This document shows positions 1 to 7,677 of a DNA stretch of 48,368 bases, one piece after another (the first letter of the stretch is position 1; the number at the start of each line of letters is the position of its first letter). The notes beneath the pieces were generated by a model. It was not told the DNA's origin and searched no databases. It saw nothing but the letters and a program-made list of their open reading frames with translations. The DNA comes from an uncultured Prevotella sp. (GTDB lineage: Bacteria; Bacteroidota; Bacteroidia; Bacteroidales; Bacteroidaceae), in contig CAJOIW010000010.1 of NCBI GenBank assembly GCA_905234845.1, positions 93,500 to 141,867 of the forward strand, read 5' to 3'. A program made the position numbers and the translations under genes.

Positions 1-95
1 GTTTATTGCAAGCCCCGTTTTTCTGAGTCAGAGATAATCCCTTTTGTCTATAGGACATCCGGGCTAACAAGTTTAAATTTTAGCGGACACCAATA
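1..95. repeat. Left copy of the window-end inverted repeat
   Basis: This stretch matches the reverse complement of 48270-48363 at about 90%, with one single-base indel and roughly eight substitutions. The best shared block covers positions 18-41. It holds no credible gene. A dispersed repeat or the end of an insertion sequence at a contig break is the simplest reading, but no transposase is visible, so the element type is inferred only. Confidence 0.85.
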
Positions 96-100
96 ATTTC

Positions 101-188
101 TAAACCATAGCTTTTGAGCGTCTAAACCATAGCTTTTCGACCCGTAAAGGATAGCTTTAGCATGTCTAAAGCATAGCTTTTGATTTTG
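101..188. repeat. Four-unit 22-bp tandem array (AAAGC..GCTTT type)
   Basis: Four consecutive 22-bp units begin at 101, 123, 145 and 167. Each starts with a core close to TAAASCATAGCTTTT, followed by a variable 7-base spacer. The third and fourth units form inverted arms around the core (TAAAG/CTTTA and AAAGC/GCTTT); the first two keep only AAA/TTT. The array lies between the end repeat and the stop of the HAD gene. A second array of the same period and core is at 23382-23491. The function is unknown; operator sites or a structured transcript end are both possible. Confidence 0.8.
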
Positions 189-225
189 ATATAGAGACAG
201 ATGGACATATCTTGATGCAAGATGG

Positions 226-933
226 TTATAAGATATGTTTGGAAAGTAACTGGTCGAGGTTGTTGATGATAATGTCGGGGATTGCGGTGTGTTCCTCATC
301 GGCTTGTGGGGTGAGCCATGCGGTGTGGCAACCGATAGATCGTGCAGGAAGAATATCGTTCTTGATACTATCGCCGATGACAAGCGTCTCATGCGGTGCA
401 AATCCCAGACGATTTACACATAGCTGAAAGATGGCCAGATCGGGCTTTCGCATGTTGACCTTTGCCGATTCTACGACATGAGAAAAAAATCCTTCAAGTG
501 AAAACTCCCGAAGCACCGTTCCCAGATTGCCATAGAAATTGCTGACCAATGCTAACGGATATTTTTTCCGTAATGTTGCAAGAACAACACGATTGCGCTC
601 AATAATTCGCTGTGTGTTAGTATATAGCATCTCTATCATGTCGGGTAGACGTGCGACAGACTTTTGGAATGCGGTGTTATCGTGATGAGAATGCTGCAGA
701 TAGTCCATTTGCATTTGCAACTTCACGGCTAATGTCTTATGAAAAGTGTAGGCAGGCATGATAATGTTGTCACGTCCAAGTGTGCGCTCCACGTGTACGT
801 AGGCCTCACGAAACTCTTGTTCGCTTATTGGAATTTGGAATTTCCGATATACGCTCCACAGCAATTGGCTCCAATGGATTCCCGGGCTGTCAAGCGTTCC
901 GCCGTAATCGAATATAAGTGCCTTGTACCTCAT
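226..933 (-). CDS. HAD-superfamily hydrolase (probable phosphatase)
   Basis: This 235-residue soluble protein has the haloacid dehalogenase fold signatures. Motif I is FDYGGTLD at residues 8-15, giving nucleophile D9; the Asp usually found two residues later is glycine (G11). Motif II is around LVSNFYGN, the motif III lysine is in NMRKPD, and motif IV is VIGDSIKND. It is the last gene of the rfbC-led minus-strand operon and starts 6 bases after the CDP-alcohol phosphatidyltransferase. From that context I infer it removes a phosphate from a head-group precursor or lipid product. The missing second Asp may point to another HAD chemistry, so the substrate is open. Confidence 0.8.
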   Translation of the reverse strand: MRYKALIFDYGGTLDSPGIHWSQLLWSVYRKFQIPISEQEFREAYVHVERTLGRDNIIMPAYTFHKTLAVKLQMQMDYLQHSHHDNTAFQKSVARLPDMIEMLYTNTQRIIERNRVVLATLRKKYPLALVSNFYGNLGTVLREFSLEGFFSHVVESAKVNMRKPDLAIFQLCVNRLGFAPHETLVIGDSIKNDILPARSIGCHTAWLTPQADEEHTAIPDIIINNLDQLLSKHIL

Positions 934-939
934 TGCCTG

Positions 940-1881
940 TCATTTTGTCTCAGCTGCCAGCTCCTCACAAAGAGTTTCGTGCTGGTGATGCATGTATATA
1001 TAAATAAGGTGGAAAACCGTAATGTCGAACAGGAAGAATACATAGGGCACGTTGAGCAGACATGTCGTATAGAGGATGATGGCGCGACAGTTGAATGTGA
1101 GAATATTAGTATATTTCATCAGTGGCCTACTCCCTTTTAAGAATGCTGCTACTACCCTACTATTCTCTGCCTTCAATGAGCCGTTCATATCATCGCCTTG
1201 TGTTTTCAGATGTTTGAAAAATGCCTGGAACTTTGGTGTCCGTTTTTCCTGATTACGGCAATATCGTGCATAGTTGGAATAGAAGAACCTGCCAAGATAG
1301 TTGTTACGTGGAAGGGAACGCAAGATTTCAAGTTGTTGCTCGCTGTTGTCAAGCTCACTTCCCGTCTTTCCCTTCAGAAAAAAGAGGTGTATCTGACGAT
1401 AATAATCAGCAAGTGAACTCTGATTGGTATGGCAGACGATGCCTGCCAGATACGCAAACGGCCAAACCCACAAGCCCCATTTGACAGTCGTAAAGGGTAT
1501 CTCCTGAGGCATCAGACGGAAACAGATAGCCGCATAGATGCAGAAAAACCACACATCACCGGCAAGACCGTCGAGCACACGCCCCACAAACGACTTCTGA
1601 TTGGTAAGCCGAGCAAGCTGTCCGTCGGTAGAGTCGCAGAAGTTGGCAAACATCAGTAGCACCATTCCGCAGAGATTGTGTTGCCAGTCGGTATAATAGA
1701 ACATCCAAGCCGCTGCCACGCCCAAGATGATTGAGAGTATGGTAATGGTATTAGGATGAACACCCAGTTTGCGCCATAACAGCGCAAAAGCAAGACCGAC
1801 AGGACGTGTAAACACCGTGTCGAGCCACTCCTCTGTGTCTTCTGATTTTATAGACTGTTGTAATAACTCCTTAAACTTCAT
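940..1881 (-). CDS. CDP-alcohol phosphatidyltransferase family membrane protein
   Basis: This integral membrane enzyme of 313 residues would join an alcohol or lipid to a CDP-activated partner, releasing CMP. The full family signature D-x2-DG-x2-AR-x8-G-x3-D-x3-D is present at residues 83-108, reading DSTDGQLAR, then G100, D104 and D108. Several hydrophobic segments flank it (about 46-63, 70-82, 110-150 and 260-300). I chose the ATG at 1881 over an in-frame ATG at 1914 because it gives an ATGA overlap with the upstream ATP-grasp stop, implying translational coupling. Partner genes for a nucleotidyltransferase and a phosphatase suggest it makes a phosphodiester-linked phospholipid, perhaps an inositol lipid. 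The identity of the alcohol is inferred. Confidence 0.85.
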   Translation of the reverse strand: MKFKELLQQSIKSEDTEEWLDTVFTRPVGLAFALLWRKLGVHPNTITILSIILGVAAAWMFYYTDWQHNLCGMVLLMFANFCDSTDGQLARLTNQKSFVGRVLDGLAGDVWFFCIYAAICFRLMPQEIPFTTVKWGLWVWPFAYLAGIVCHTNQSSLADYYRQIHLFFLKGKTGSELDNSEQQLEILRSLPRNNYLGRFFYSNYARYCRNQEKRTPKFQAFFKHLKTQGDDMNGSLKAENSRVVAAFLKGSRPLMKYTNILTFNCRAIILYTTCLLNVPYVFFLFDITVFHLIYIYMHHQHETLCEELAAETK

Positions 1882-2666
1882 GTTTCTGGTAATGTAGAGG
1901 CAGCAGTCTGCCATTCAGAACTTATCACGTGAACGATTGCTTCTGCGGCCTCGTCGCGACAAGGCGCAAAACTTGGCCAGTCATTGAAATCGATGAGATA
2001 AAAATCGCCCTGCTTATCGACAATGCAATCGCCACCATAGATGTCAATGCCGATAGCTTCGGCAACTTTTACGACTGCCTCGTGAAGCTCTTTGTGCCTC
2101 TGATTGCTGAGCAGACCAACAGGGAAGCATCGAAAGAAACGATGTCCTACCGCATAGAACTTTAGATTTGTTCCCTCCACATGAGGACTTACTATCCATT
2201 GAGTAATCCCCCGATGAAGAAAGCTCATCTTGGCCTCCTCCAACTGACAGCTATCCTTGCAGAAGACGACATCACCATGCTCATGGGCATTGGCATCTCC
2301 TCGTTTCAACCAGAAACCAACCATTCCTTCTTTTGGCATCGGCACATCACAGTCTTGCATGATGCGATGGATAATGCTTCGCGTACAACGCTCCACCGCT
2401 TCTGGACGGTTTATCACACGTATGCCTTTTGTCTGACAATCCTTTAATATCGTTAGTGTCTCTGGCATCCGCCCCATAGAAAGGATGGTATTTATATGAT
2501 GAGAATCAAGCAAGAGAGGCAAATCAGGCGACAGCTGCCGCTCCTCAACCATTGTTACCTCGTCGTGAAGACACGAAATAACCGCCTTGAGCATAGCCTC
2601 ATCAGCCTGCGGGCCATTTGGGCAGTAACACCGATCACGTTGTATTGCTATGATTCTAATTCCCAT
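1878..2666 (-). CDS. ATP-grasp domain protein
   Basis: This 262-residue soluble protein resembles small ATP-grasp ligases such as the RimK type. Visible signs are a candidate nucleotide-binding lysine in GFWLKRGDAN, the segment HVEGTNLKFYAVG, and the metal-binding end GIDIYGGD followed by YLIDFNDWPSF, matching the family's G-D ... ID-N-P pattern. The first third is a pre-ATP-grasp-like region. It overlaps the nucleotidyltransferase upstream by 11 bases and the phosphatidyltransferase downstream by 4, so the three are probably translated as a unit. ATP-grasp enzymes usually couple a carboxylate to an amine or phosphorylate a substrate. Here it could modify the head group or its precursor, which is inference. 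Confidence 0.75.
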   Translation of the reverse strand: MGIRIIAIQRDRCYCPNGPQADEAMLKAVISCLHDEVTMVEERQLSPDLPLLLDSHHINTILSMGRMPETLTILKDCQTKGIRVINRPEAVERCTRSIIHRIMQDCDVPMPKEGMVGFWLKRGDANAHEHGDVVFCKDSCQLEEAKMSFLHRGITQWIVSPHVEGTNLKFYAVGHRFFRCFPVGLLSNQRHKELHEAVVKVAEAIGIDIYGGDCIVDKQGDFYLIDFNDWPSFAPCRDEAAEAIVHVISSEWQTAASTLPET

Positions 2667-3381
2667 CGGCTAAGAACTTTTCAGCTTTCTTGATGTCAGA
2701 TATATGGTCTACATCCATGACTTTACCCATCGGGAAAGCCTTTAATCGTAATCCTGCCCGTAACAAAGCCCGTTGGAAATTCCTCATGCGCTGCTCGCCT
2801 TGTAAGATGCAGTCGCGCAGGACAGCAAGGGATTTAGGAGTGAGACCGTAGATACCTGCTGATACATACTGACATGATGGCGGTGGAGAATCAAGAAAAC
2901 TCGCGATATTCATTTCTTCATCGGTCTCTACATACAACGGGCACTCGTCATCAATGTAGTCGGTCACACCCATAAGACCATCGTATCCATCAGAAACACA
3001 TGTTTTAAGCGCATCTACATAGGCCATGAAACACTCCTCTTGGAAAATAGTGTCAACGGTGGTTACACAAAAGACTTCATCCGAGAGATAGGGACTAATT
3101 GCGTAGAGGCTGTGCATGGAACTTGGTGTCGTTTTAACGACCAACTGAAATGCTGTTGTCTGTAAATTGTTATCGGTAGAATATTGCCGCATATGATTTA
3201 TCGTCTCCTCATGCAAATTGTTACAAATGACAACCACATTGGCAGGTCGGCATATGCTAAATATTCTGAGTAGCCGATTGATCAGAGGCTCACCCTTTAT
3301 TTTTACCAAGGGTTTAGGAACTTTCACCCCCTCTTGTAGAAGCCTTGATCCCTCACCAGCAGCAATAATTCCAAAGTTCAT
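2656..3381 (-). CDS. NTP-transferase (sugar/polyol-phosphate nucleotidyltransferase)
   Basis: A 241-residue nucleotidyltransferase-fold enzyme expected to activate a sugar- or polyol-phosphate as an NDP or CDP derivative. The N-terminal pyrophosphorylase signature reads IIAAGEGSRLLQEG, with the conserved lysine of VPKPLVKI just after it. VTTVDTIF around residues 136-143 supplies a metal-binding Asp. It is second in the operon, 37 bases after rfbC, and overlaps the ATP-grasp gene. A separate nucleotidyltransferase beside a CDP-alcohol phosphatidyltransferase recalls fused IPCT/DIPPS enzymes that make CDP-inositol and then an inositol phosphodiester. A route through a CDP-polyol is therefore a reasonable guess. 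The substrate cannot be read from the sequence. Confidence 0.8.
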   Translation of the reverse strand: MNFGIIAAGEGSRLLQEGVKVPKPLVKIKGEPLINRLLRIFSICRPANVVVICNNLHEETINHMRQYSTDNNLQTTAFQLVVKTTPSSMHSLYAISPYLSDEVFCVTTVDTIFQEECFMAYVDALKTCVSDGYDGLMGVTDYIDDECPLYVETDEEMNIASFLDSPPPSCQYVSAGIYGLTPKSLAVLRDCILQGEQRMRNFQRALLRAGLRLKAFPMGKVMDVDHISDIKKAEKFLADGN

Positions 3382-3418
3382 AAAGAAATTGAATGTTTTA
3401 TAGTCAACACCCTAACTG

Positions 3419-3967
3419 TCAATCAAATAAGATAGCATTGGTAAGTGATTTTCCTTTAAGGTCTTTTTCACTCGTGATAACGTCCTTCGTATCAATCGGC
3501 CATTGGATGTTGATATCCGGGTCATTCCAACGAATGCAGGCTTCGTGCGCAGGCGCATACGTATTATCTACCTTATAAGCAAAAATTGCCTCCTCGCTCA
3601 GGACAAGAAACCCGTGTGCAAAACCACGGGAAATAAACAGCTGACGCTTGTTGTCCTCAGAAAGCTCAACGGCAACATGTTGTCCAAAAGTGGGCGAGCT
3701 CTTCCTGATGTCGACGGCAACGTCTACAACTTTTCCCTTAATAACTCTTACGAGTTTGGCTTGCGCATGTTCACCTGCTTGATAATGCAAGCCACGCAAC
3801 ACGCCATAAGAAGACTTTGATTCGTTGTCTTGAACAAACTCTACAGTACCGATATGTTCCTCAAATTCAGAATGTTTCCAAGATTCAAAAAAGTAACCCC
3901 TCGGGTCGTTGAACACTTTTGGCTCAATAATCCATACACCTTTGATTGATGTCTCAATGTATTGCAT
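3419..3967 (-). CDS. rfbC: dTDP-4-dehydrorhamnose 3,5-epimerase
   Basis: RmlC/RfbC converts dTDP-4-keto-6-deoxyglucose to dTDP-4-keto-rhamnose for surface polysaccharide. The 182-residue length is normal. Family landmarks are DPRGYFFESW (residues 21-30), the catalytic histidine H61 in VLRGLHYQ, FISRGFAHGFLVL and the C-terminal RWNDPDINIQWP. No rmlA, rmlB or rmlD lies nearby. It is the first gene of the minus-strand operon leading into the head-group genes, and a -7 box on the minus strand (3995-4002) lies about 30 bases before its start. Co-transcription with lipid genes hints at a shared role in the cell envelope. Confidence 0.93.
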   Translation of the reverse strand: MQYIETSIKGVWIIEPKVFNDPRGYFFESWKHSEFEEHIGTVEFVQDNESKSSYGVLRGLHYQAGEHAQAKLVRVIKGKVVDVAVDIRKSSPTFGQHVAVELSEDNKRQLFISRGFAHGFLVLSEEAIFAYKVDNTYAPAHEACIRWNDPDINIQWPIDTKDVITSEKDLKGKSLTNAILFD

Positions 3968-3994
3968 AACTCATTTTTTGATATTTATGGGCTA

Positions 3995-4002
3995 CAAAGA
4001 TA
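3995..4002 (-). promoter_or_regulatory. Putative -7 box of the rfbC operon
   Basis: Read on the minus strand this is TATCTTTG, matching the Bacteroidota -7 consensus TAnnTTTG. It lies about 28 bases before the rfbC ATG. No good -33 TTTG is seen at the usual distance. Confidence 0.6.
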
Positions 4003-4045
4003 CAAAAAAATAATAGAAAAACTTTTTATCTTCAACCTTTTTTTG

Positions 4046-4053
4046 TATCTTTG
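4046..4053 (+). promoter_or_regulatory. Putative -7 box directly before the HU-CCDC81/SPOR start
   Basis: TATCTTTG matches TAnnTTTG and ends only 4 bases before the GTG start at 4058. Transcription would start at or a base or two before the start codon, implying an almost leaderless mRNA. It is divergent to the rfbC box. Confidence 0.6.
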
Positions 4054-4057
4054 CAGC

Positions 4058-5035
4058 GTGATAAGACTTGACAAACATATTGAAATACTCCTCTTGGAAC
4101 ATGATTGTGTCATTGTTCCAGGATTTGGTGGCTTTGTTTCCCATCATGTAGACGCGCATTGGGACAGCAATGACAATATGTTTCTCCCACCCTCACGTAC
4201 ATTAGGCTTTAACAATCAGTTGACATTGAACGACTCGCTGCTGGCACAATCGTATGTTGACACTTACGACATGAGCTATCCTGAAGCATTAAAAGAAATC
4301 GACAAAGAAGTCTCTGAGCTAAAGCATACGATAGATTTTGAGGGAGCTTTTGAATTACACGGATTAGGTATCTTGTATAGAAACGCAACAGGTGGCTATC
4401 GCTTCGAGCCAAATGAGAGTGGCATTCTTACCCCCGCGCTTTACGGATTAAGCGGATTTGAGATAAGTCCACTTGGCAGCAAAAAGACAGAAATGAAGAC
4501 TGTCGATACTGCACATACACAGCAAAAGACCATTAGCATAAAACTCAGCACGCTGCGAAAGGCCGCTGTAGCATGTATTGCCGCACTTGTTTTGTGGATG
4601 TTGCCCTCTCCTATTCTGAATTCTGATTCTCCAAACTTGAAGGGAGGGATAAATACGGAGATTCTCTACAAAATGATGCCTAAGAGCATGACGACAGGAA
4701 AGCCAGAAATAAAGACTCATGTAGAAAAACCACACTCACATAAGAAGGCACAACCCGTTCGCAACAGCATCGCAGTCAAGAAACAGCAACCACAATTAAA
4801 GGTTGAGGGCCATTGGACAATTGTCCTTGCATGCGGACTTCCTGAGACAAATGCCACAACATACATGAAAGAGTTGACACAACAAGGTATCGACGGCGTG
4901 CAGGTTATTCTGTCAGGAAATAAATCAAAAGTCGTTAGGGGGGAATACAATAGTCGCGAAGAGGCGTCTGCGGGCTTGAAAGCATTACAAGCAAAGTCAC
5001 CAAAGGTAGTTGGGTGGATAACAAATCTGGAATAA
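4058..5035 (+). CDS. HU-CCDC81 and SPOR domain protein
   Basis: This 325-residue bitopic protein begins with the Bacteroidota HU-CCDC81-type domain (HIEILLLEHDCVIVPGFGGF near the N-terminus, then a second domain to about residue 135). A single transmembrane segment follows at about 165-187 (AAVACIAALVLWMLP), then a basic/proline linker, and a C-terminal SPOR-like domain from about residue 245 (HWTIVLACGL ... GEYNSREEASAGLKAL). SPOR domains bind denuded peptidoglycan, so a cell-envelope or division role is likely. I chose the GTG at 4058 because family members start just before the HIE motif and because a -7 box ends 4 bases upstream. The longer ATG at 3962 would lie across that promoter. The FHA gene follows after 7 bases. 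Confidence 0.85.
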   Translation: MIRLDKHIEILLLEHDCVIVPGFGGFVSHHVDAHWDSNDNMFLPPSRTLGFNNQLTLNDSLLAQSYVDTYDMSYPEALKEIDKEVSELKHTIDFEGAFELHGLGILYRNATGGYRFEPNESGILTPALYGLSGFEISPLGSKKTEMKTVDTAHTQQKTISIKLSTLRKAAVACIAALVLWMLPSPILNSDSPNLKGGINTEILYKMMPKSMTTGKPEIKTHVEKPHSHKKAQPVRNSIAVKKQQPQLKVEGHWTIVLACGLPETNATTYMKELTQQGIDGVQVILSGNKSKVVRGEYNSREEASAGLKALQAKSPKVVGWITNLE

Positions 5036-5042
5036 GAAAATT

Positions 5043-5573
5043 ATGAAACGAGTAAGATGTCCGAAATGCGATAACTACATTATATTCGATGAGACAAAGT
5101 ATGCAGACGGGCAGTCGCTCGTTTTTTCATGCCCACAATGCAACAAGCAGTTCAGCATTCGCATGGGGGCATCCAAGCTCCGCCGATTACAAAGAGACGA
5201 ACATCCTGATGAGCGCAATCATGAAGATGGAGTCGGATGTATTGTGGTTATAGAAAATGTGTTCCATTTCAAGCAAGTTATTCCGCTCCAAATGGGAGAC
5301 AACACAATTGGCCGTTACCAAAAGGGCAATGCCATTAATTGTCCGATAGAGACGGTTGATCCGAGCGTGGATATGACACACTGCATCATTAATGTTAGCC
5401 GCAACAAAAACGGCGGGTTCAAATATATATTGAGAGATGGTCCCAGCAACACGGGTACTTTTGTGGACAACCAGATACTGGGAGATCGAGAGCGACGCGT
5501 CATCGAAGATGGTACCTTGTTTACCATTGGTGCTACAAGTATTATACTTCATGTCAGGAATCAAAATGAATAG
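5043..5573 (+). CDS. Zinc-ribbon and FHA domain protein
   Basis: This 176-residue protein has an N-terminal zinc ribbon of the MJ0042 kind, with CPKC at residues 6-9 and a second CPQC about 21 residues later. A C-terminal forkhead-associated domain covers about 65-173, with GDNTIGR, the SN of GPSNTGTFVDN, and DGTLFTIGATSIILHV. FHA domains bind phosphothreonine peptides, so it is probably an adaptor in Ser/Thr signalling. No kinase is nearby. It sits between the SPOR protein and hisH, with 36 bases to the hisH start. The pairing of SPOR and FHA proteins suggests a link to the envelope; that is inference. Confidence 0.8.
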   Translation: MKRVRCPKCDNYIIFDETKYADGQSLVFSCPQCNKQFSIRMGASKLRRLQRDEHPDERNHEDGVGCIVVIENVFHFKQVIPLQMGDNTIGRYQKGNAINCPIETVDPSVDMTHCIINVSRNKNGGFKYILRDGPSNTGTFVDNQILGDRERRVIEDGTLFTIGATSIILHVRNQNE

Positions 5574-5609
5574 TGCCTTAATGGCATGCACTATCAAAGT
5601 CTGGTCATT

Positions 5610-6200
5610 ATGAGAGTTGCAATTGTTAAATATAATGCTGGAAACATTTTTTCTGTGACCAATGCCTTTAAACGGTTAGGCATAGATCCGATCGTGACTG
5701 ACAATACGGAGATTCTAATGTCGGCAGACCGCATCGTCTTTCCTGGACAAGGAGAGGCGTCGACTGCCATGCGTTATTTAAGAGCGCATCAATTAGATGA
5801 AGTGATACGCAACCTCACTCAACCAGTATTAGGTATTTGTATCGGACAACAACTGCTTTGTACCCACACCGAAGAGGGCGATACTGATTGTATTGGCATT
5901 TTTCCCGTTGAAGTTAAGAAATTCAGTCCCGTCAGGCATGAGGATAAAGTTCCGGCAATGGGATGGAATATGCTAACCTGTTTATCCGGACCACTATTTA
6001 AGGGACTTCAAGAAGAGTCGTTTGCCTATTTCGTACATAGTTACTACGTGCCGACATGCGAATGGACCATCGCTCAGTCAGATTATATTCAGCCCTTCAG
6101 TGCTGCTCTCAATAAAGCGAATTTCTATGCCACCCAGTTTCATCCGGAAAAAAGTGGCACGGCAGGTGAACTCATCATTAAAAACTTTCTGGAGCTATGA
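5610..6200 (+). CDS. hisH: Imidazole glycerol phosphate synthase, glutaminase subunit HisH
   Basis: HisH hydrolyses glutamine and channels ammonia to HisF in histidine synthesis. The 196-residue protein has the class I amidotransferase nucleophile C77 in GICIGQQ, the oxyanion region FPGQGEA, and the His/Glu pair in QFHPEKSGTAG. I prefer the ATG at 5610 (MRVAIVKYNAG) over the upstream ATG at 5586, because the family's first strand starts there. It overlaps hisA by 4 bases (ATGA), the first of a coupled series hisH-hisA-hisF-hisIE. Confidence 0.95.
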   Translation: MRVAIVKYNAGNIFSVTNAFKRLGIDPIVTDNTEILMSADRIVFPGQGEASTAMRYLRAHQLDEVIRNLTQPVLGICIGQQLLCTHTEEGDTDCIGIFPVEVKKFSPVRHEDKVPAMGWNMLTCLSGPLFKGLQEESFAYFVHSYYVPTCEWTIAQSDYIQPFSAALNKANFYATQFHPEKSGTAGELIIKNFLEL

Positions 6201-6919
6201 TAGAACTGATACCGGCTATTGATATAATAGATGGGAAATGCGTCAGGCTTGCCAAAGGAGATTATGACAAGAAGACCGAGTATGGGAAAACACCCGTAGA
6301 GATTGCCCAAACATTTGAGAAATGTGGTTTCCGCCGACTTCATGTGGTCGACTTGGATGGAGCAAAGGCAAAGCATATTGTAAATGAGAATGTCTTGAGA
6401 GCCATTGCAGACCATACGAATCTGACCATTGATTTCGGAGGTGGAATCAAATCAGACGACGATATCCGGAAAGCATTTGAATATGGAGCAACAATGGTAA
6501 CGATAGGTTCTATTGCTGTTACCAACCCTGAAGTTGTCTATAAATGGATAGACAGATACGGGGCTGAAAAAATTATTATAGGAGCAGATGTCAAAGACGG
6601 TGTCATAGCCATAAATGGGTGGCAGGAGAAATCTCATGAGGAACTGTTCCCATTTATAAAAAAATACACCGAAAGAGGCATTGACAAAGTTCTCTGTACA
6701 GACATCTCTCGTGATGGAATGATGGAAGGTCCAGCCATAGACTTATATGTGCGCGTTCTTCAGGAGTTTCCACATCTGCACCTTATTGCAAGCGGTGGGG
6801 TCTCTTCAAACGGAGATATTCATCAACTTGAAAAGGCTGGAATTCCTGCTGTTGTCTTCGGAAAGGCATATTACGAAGGGAGAATTAATGTTGAACAACT
6901 GCTATTAAATCGTGAATAA
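6197..6919 (+). CDS. hisA: ProFAR isomerase HisA
   Basis: HisA is the (beta/alpha)8-barrel isomerase that converts ProFAR to PRFAR. The 240-residue protein has the catalytic Asp in [13 protein letters not shown], the phosphate-binding GGGIKS and ASGGVSS loops, and the second acid in CTDISRDGM. Its start overlaps the hisH stop (ATGA), and its end overlaps the GTG start of hisF by 8 bases. It supplies the substrate of HisH-HisF in the same operon. Confidence 0.96.
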   Translation: MIELIPAIDIIDGKCVRLAKGDYDKKTEYGKTPVEIAQTFEKCGFRRLHVVDLDGAKAKHIVNENVLRAIADHTNLTIDFGGGIKSDDDIRKAFEYGATMVTIGSIAVTNPEVVYKWIDRYGAEKIIIGADVKDGVIAINGWQEKSHEELFPFIKKYTERGIDKVLCTDISRDGMMEGPAIDLYVRVLQEFPHLHLIASGGVSSNGDIHQLEKAGIPAVVFGKAYYEGRINVEQLLLNRE

Positions 6920-7676
6920 AGGACTTGCCAAACGAATAATTCCTTGTCTTGATGTAAAAGACGGAGAGACGGTAAAGGGGGTGAACTTTATCAACCTTAA
7001 AATGGCTGGTGACCCTGTTGAACTGGGTAGTGCCTATAGTCGGGCTGGGGCTGACGAACTGGTATTTTTGGACATTACTGCCACTCATGAAGGCAGGAAA
7101 ACTTTTACCGAGATGGTTACCCGTGTGGCAGAAGAAGTCAACATTCCTTTCACTGTTGGCGGCGGTATTCATGAGATTAGCGATGTCGACAGATTGCTTG
7201 GCGCTGGAGCAGACAAAATCAGTATAAACTCAGCTGCATTGAAAAGGCCGGAGCTTATTGATGAGATTGCATCTAAATATGGCAGTCAAGTCTGTGTCTG
7301 TGCCATTGATGCTCACCATGAAGATAGCGAGTGGTATTGCTATATGCACGGAGGACGTATAAAAACAGAACTAACACTTCTCAACTGGGCTCATGAGGCA
7401 CAAGAACGTGGTGCAGGCGAGATTTTGTTTACCAGTATGAATCATGATGGCATGAAAACTGGCTTTGCTTGTGAAGCTTTGTCCATGCTTTCAGAGCAAC
7501 TATCCATACCGGTTATCGCAAGTGGTGGGGCTGGCAAAAAAGAACATTTTCGTGATGTTTTTATCCAAGGAAAGGCCGATGCGGCTCTTGCGGCAAGCGT
7601 TTTCCACTTTGGACAGATTGAAATTGCTGATTTAAAACAATACTTAAAAAAAGAAGGAATATATATAAGAAGTTAA
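6912..7676 (+). CDS. hisF: Imidazole glycerol phosphate synthase, cyclase subunit HisF
   Basis: HisF uses ammonia from HisH to convert PRFAR to imidazole glycerol phosphate and AICAR. The 254-residue barrel has the catalytic Asp in [10 protein letters not shown] near residue 14, GGGIHE, the second catalytic Asp in CAIDAHH, and the phosphate loops SMNHDGM and ASGGAG. It starts with GTG inside the hisA end (8-base overlap), an arrangement that favours coupled translation. hisIE follows within one base. Confidence 0.96.
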   Translation: MNKGLAKRIIPCLDVKDGETVKGVNFINLKMAGDPVELGSAYSRAGADELVFLDITATHEGRKTFTEMVTRVAEEVNIPFTVGGGIHEISDVDRLLGAGADKISINSAALKRPELIDEIASKYGSQVCVCAIDAHHEDSEWYCYMHGGRIKTELTLLNWAHEAQERGAGEILFTSMNHDGMKTGFACEALSMLSEQLSIPVIASGGAGKKEHFRDVFIQGKADAALAASVFHFGQIEIADLKQYLKKEGIYIRS

Positions 7677-7677
7677 G

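Noticed and set aside
101..188. CRISPR array
   Set aside because: Units are 22 bases with only about 7 variable bases; no 25-40 base spacers and no cas genes.
48..401. A 117-residue minus-strand gene at the window start
   Set aside because: It runs through the end repeat and the 22-bp array and overlaps the HAD gene in another frame.
212..427. A 71-residue plus-strand gene
   Set aside because: It is antisense to the HAD gene end, which has clear catalytic motifs.
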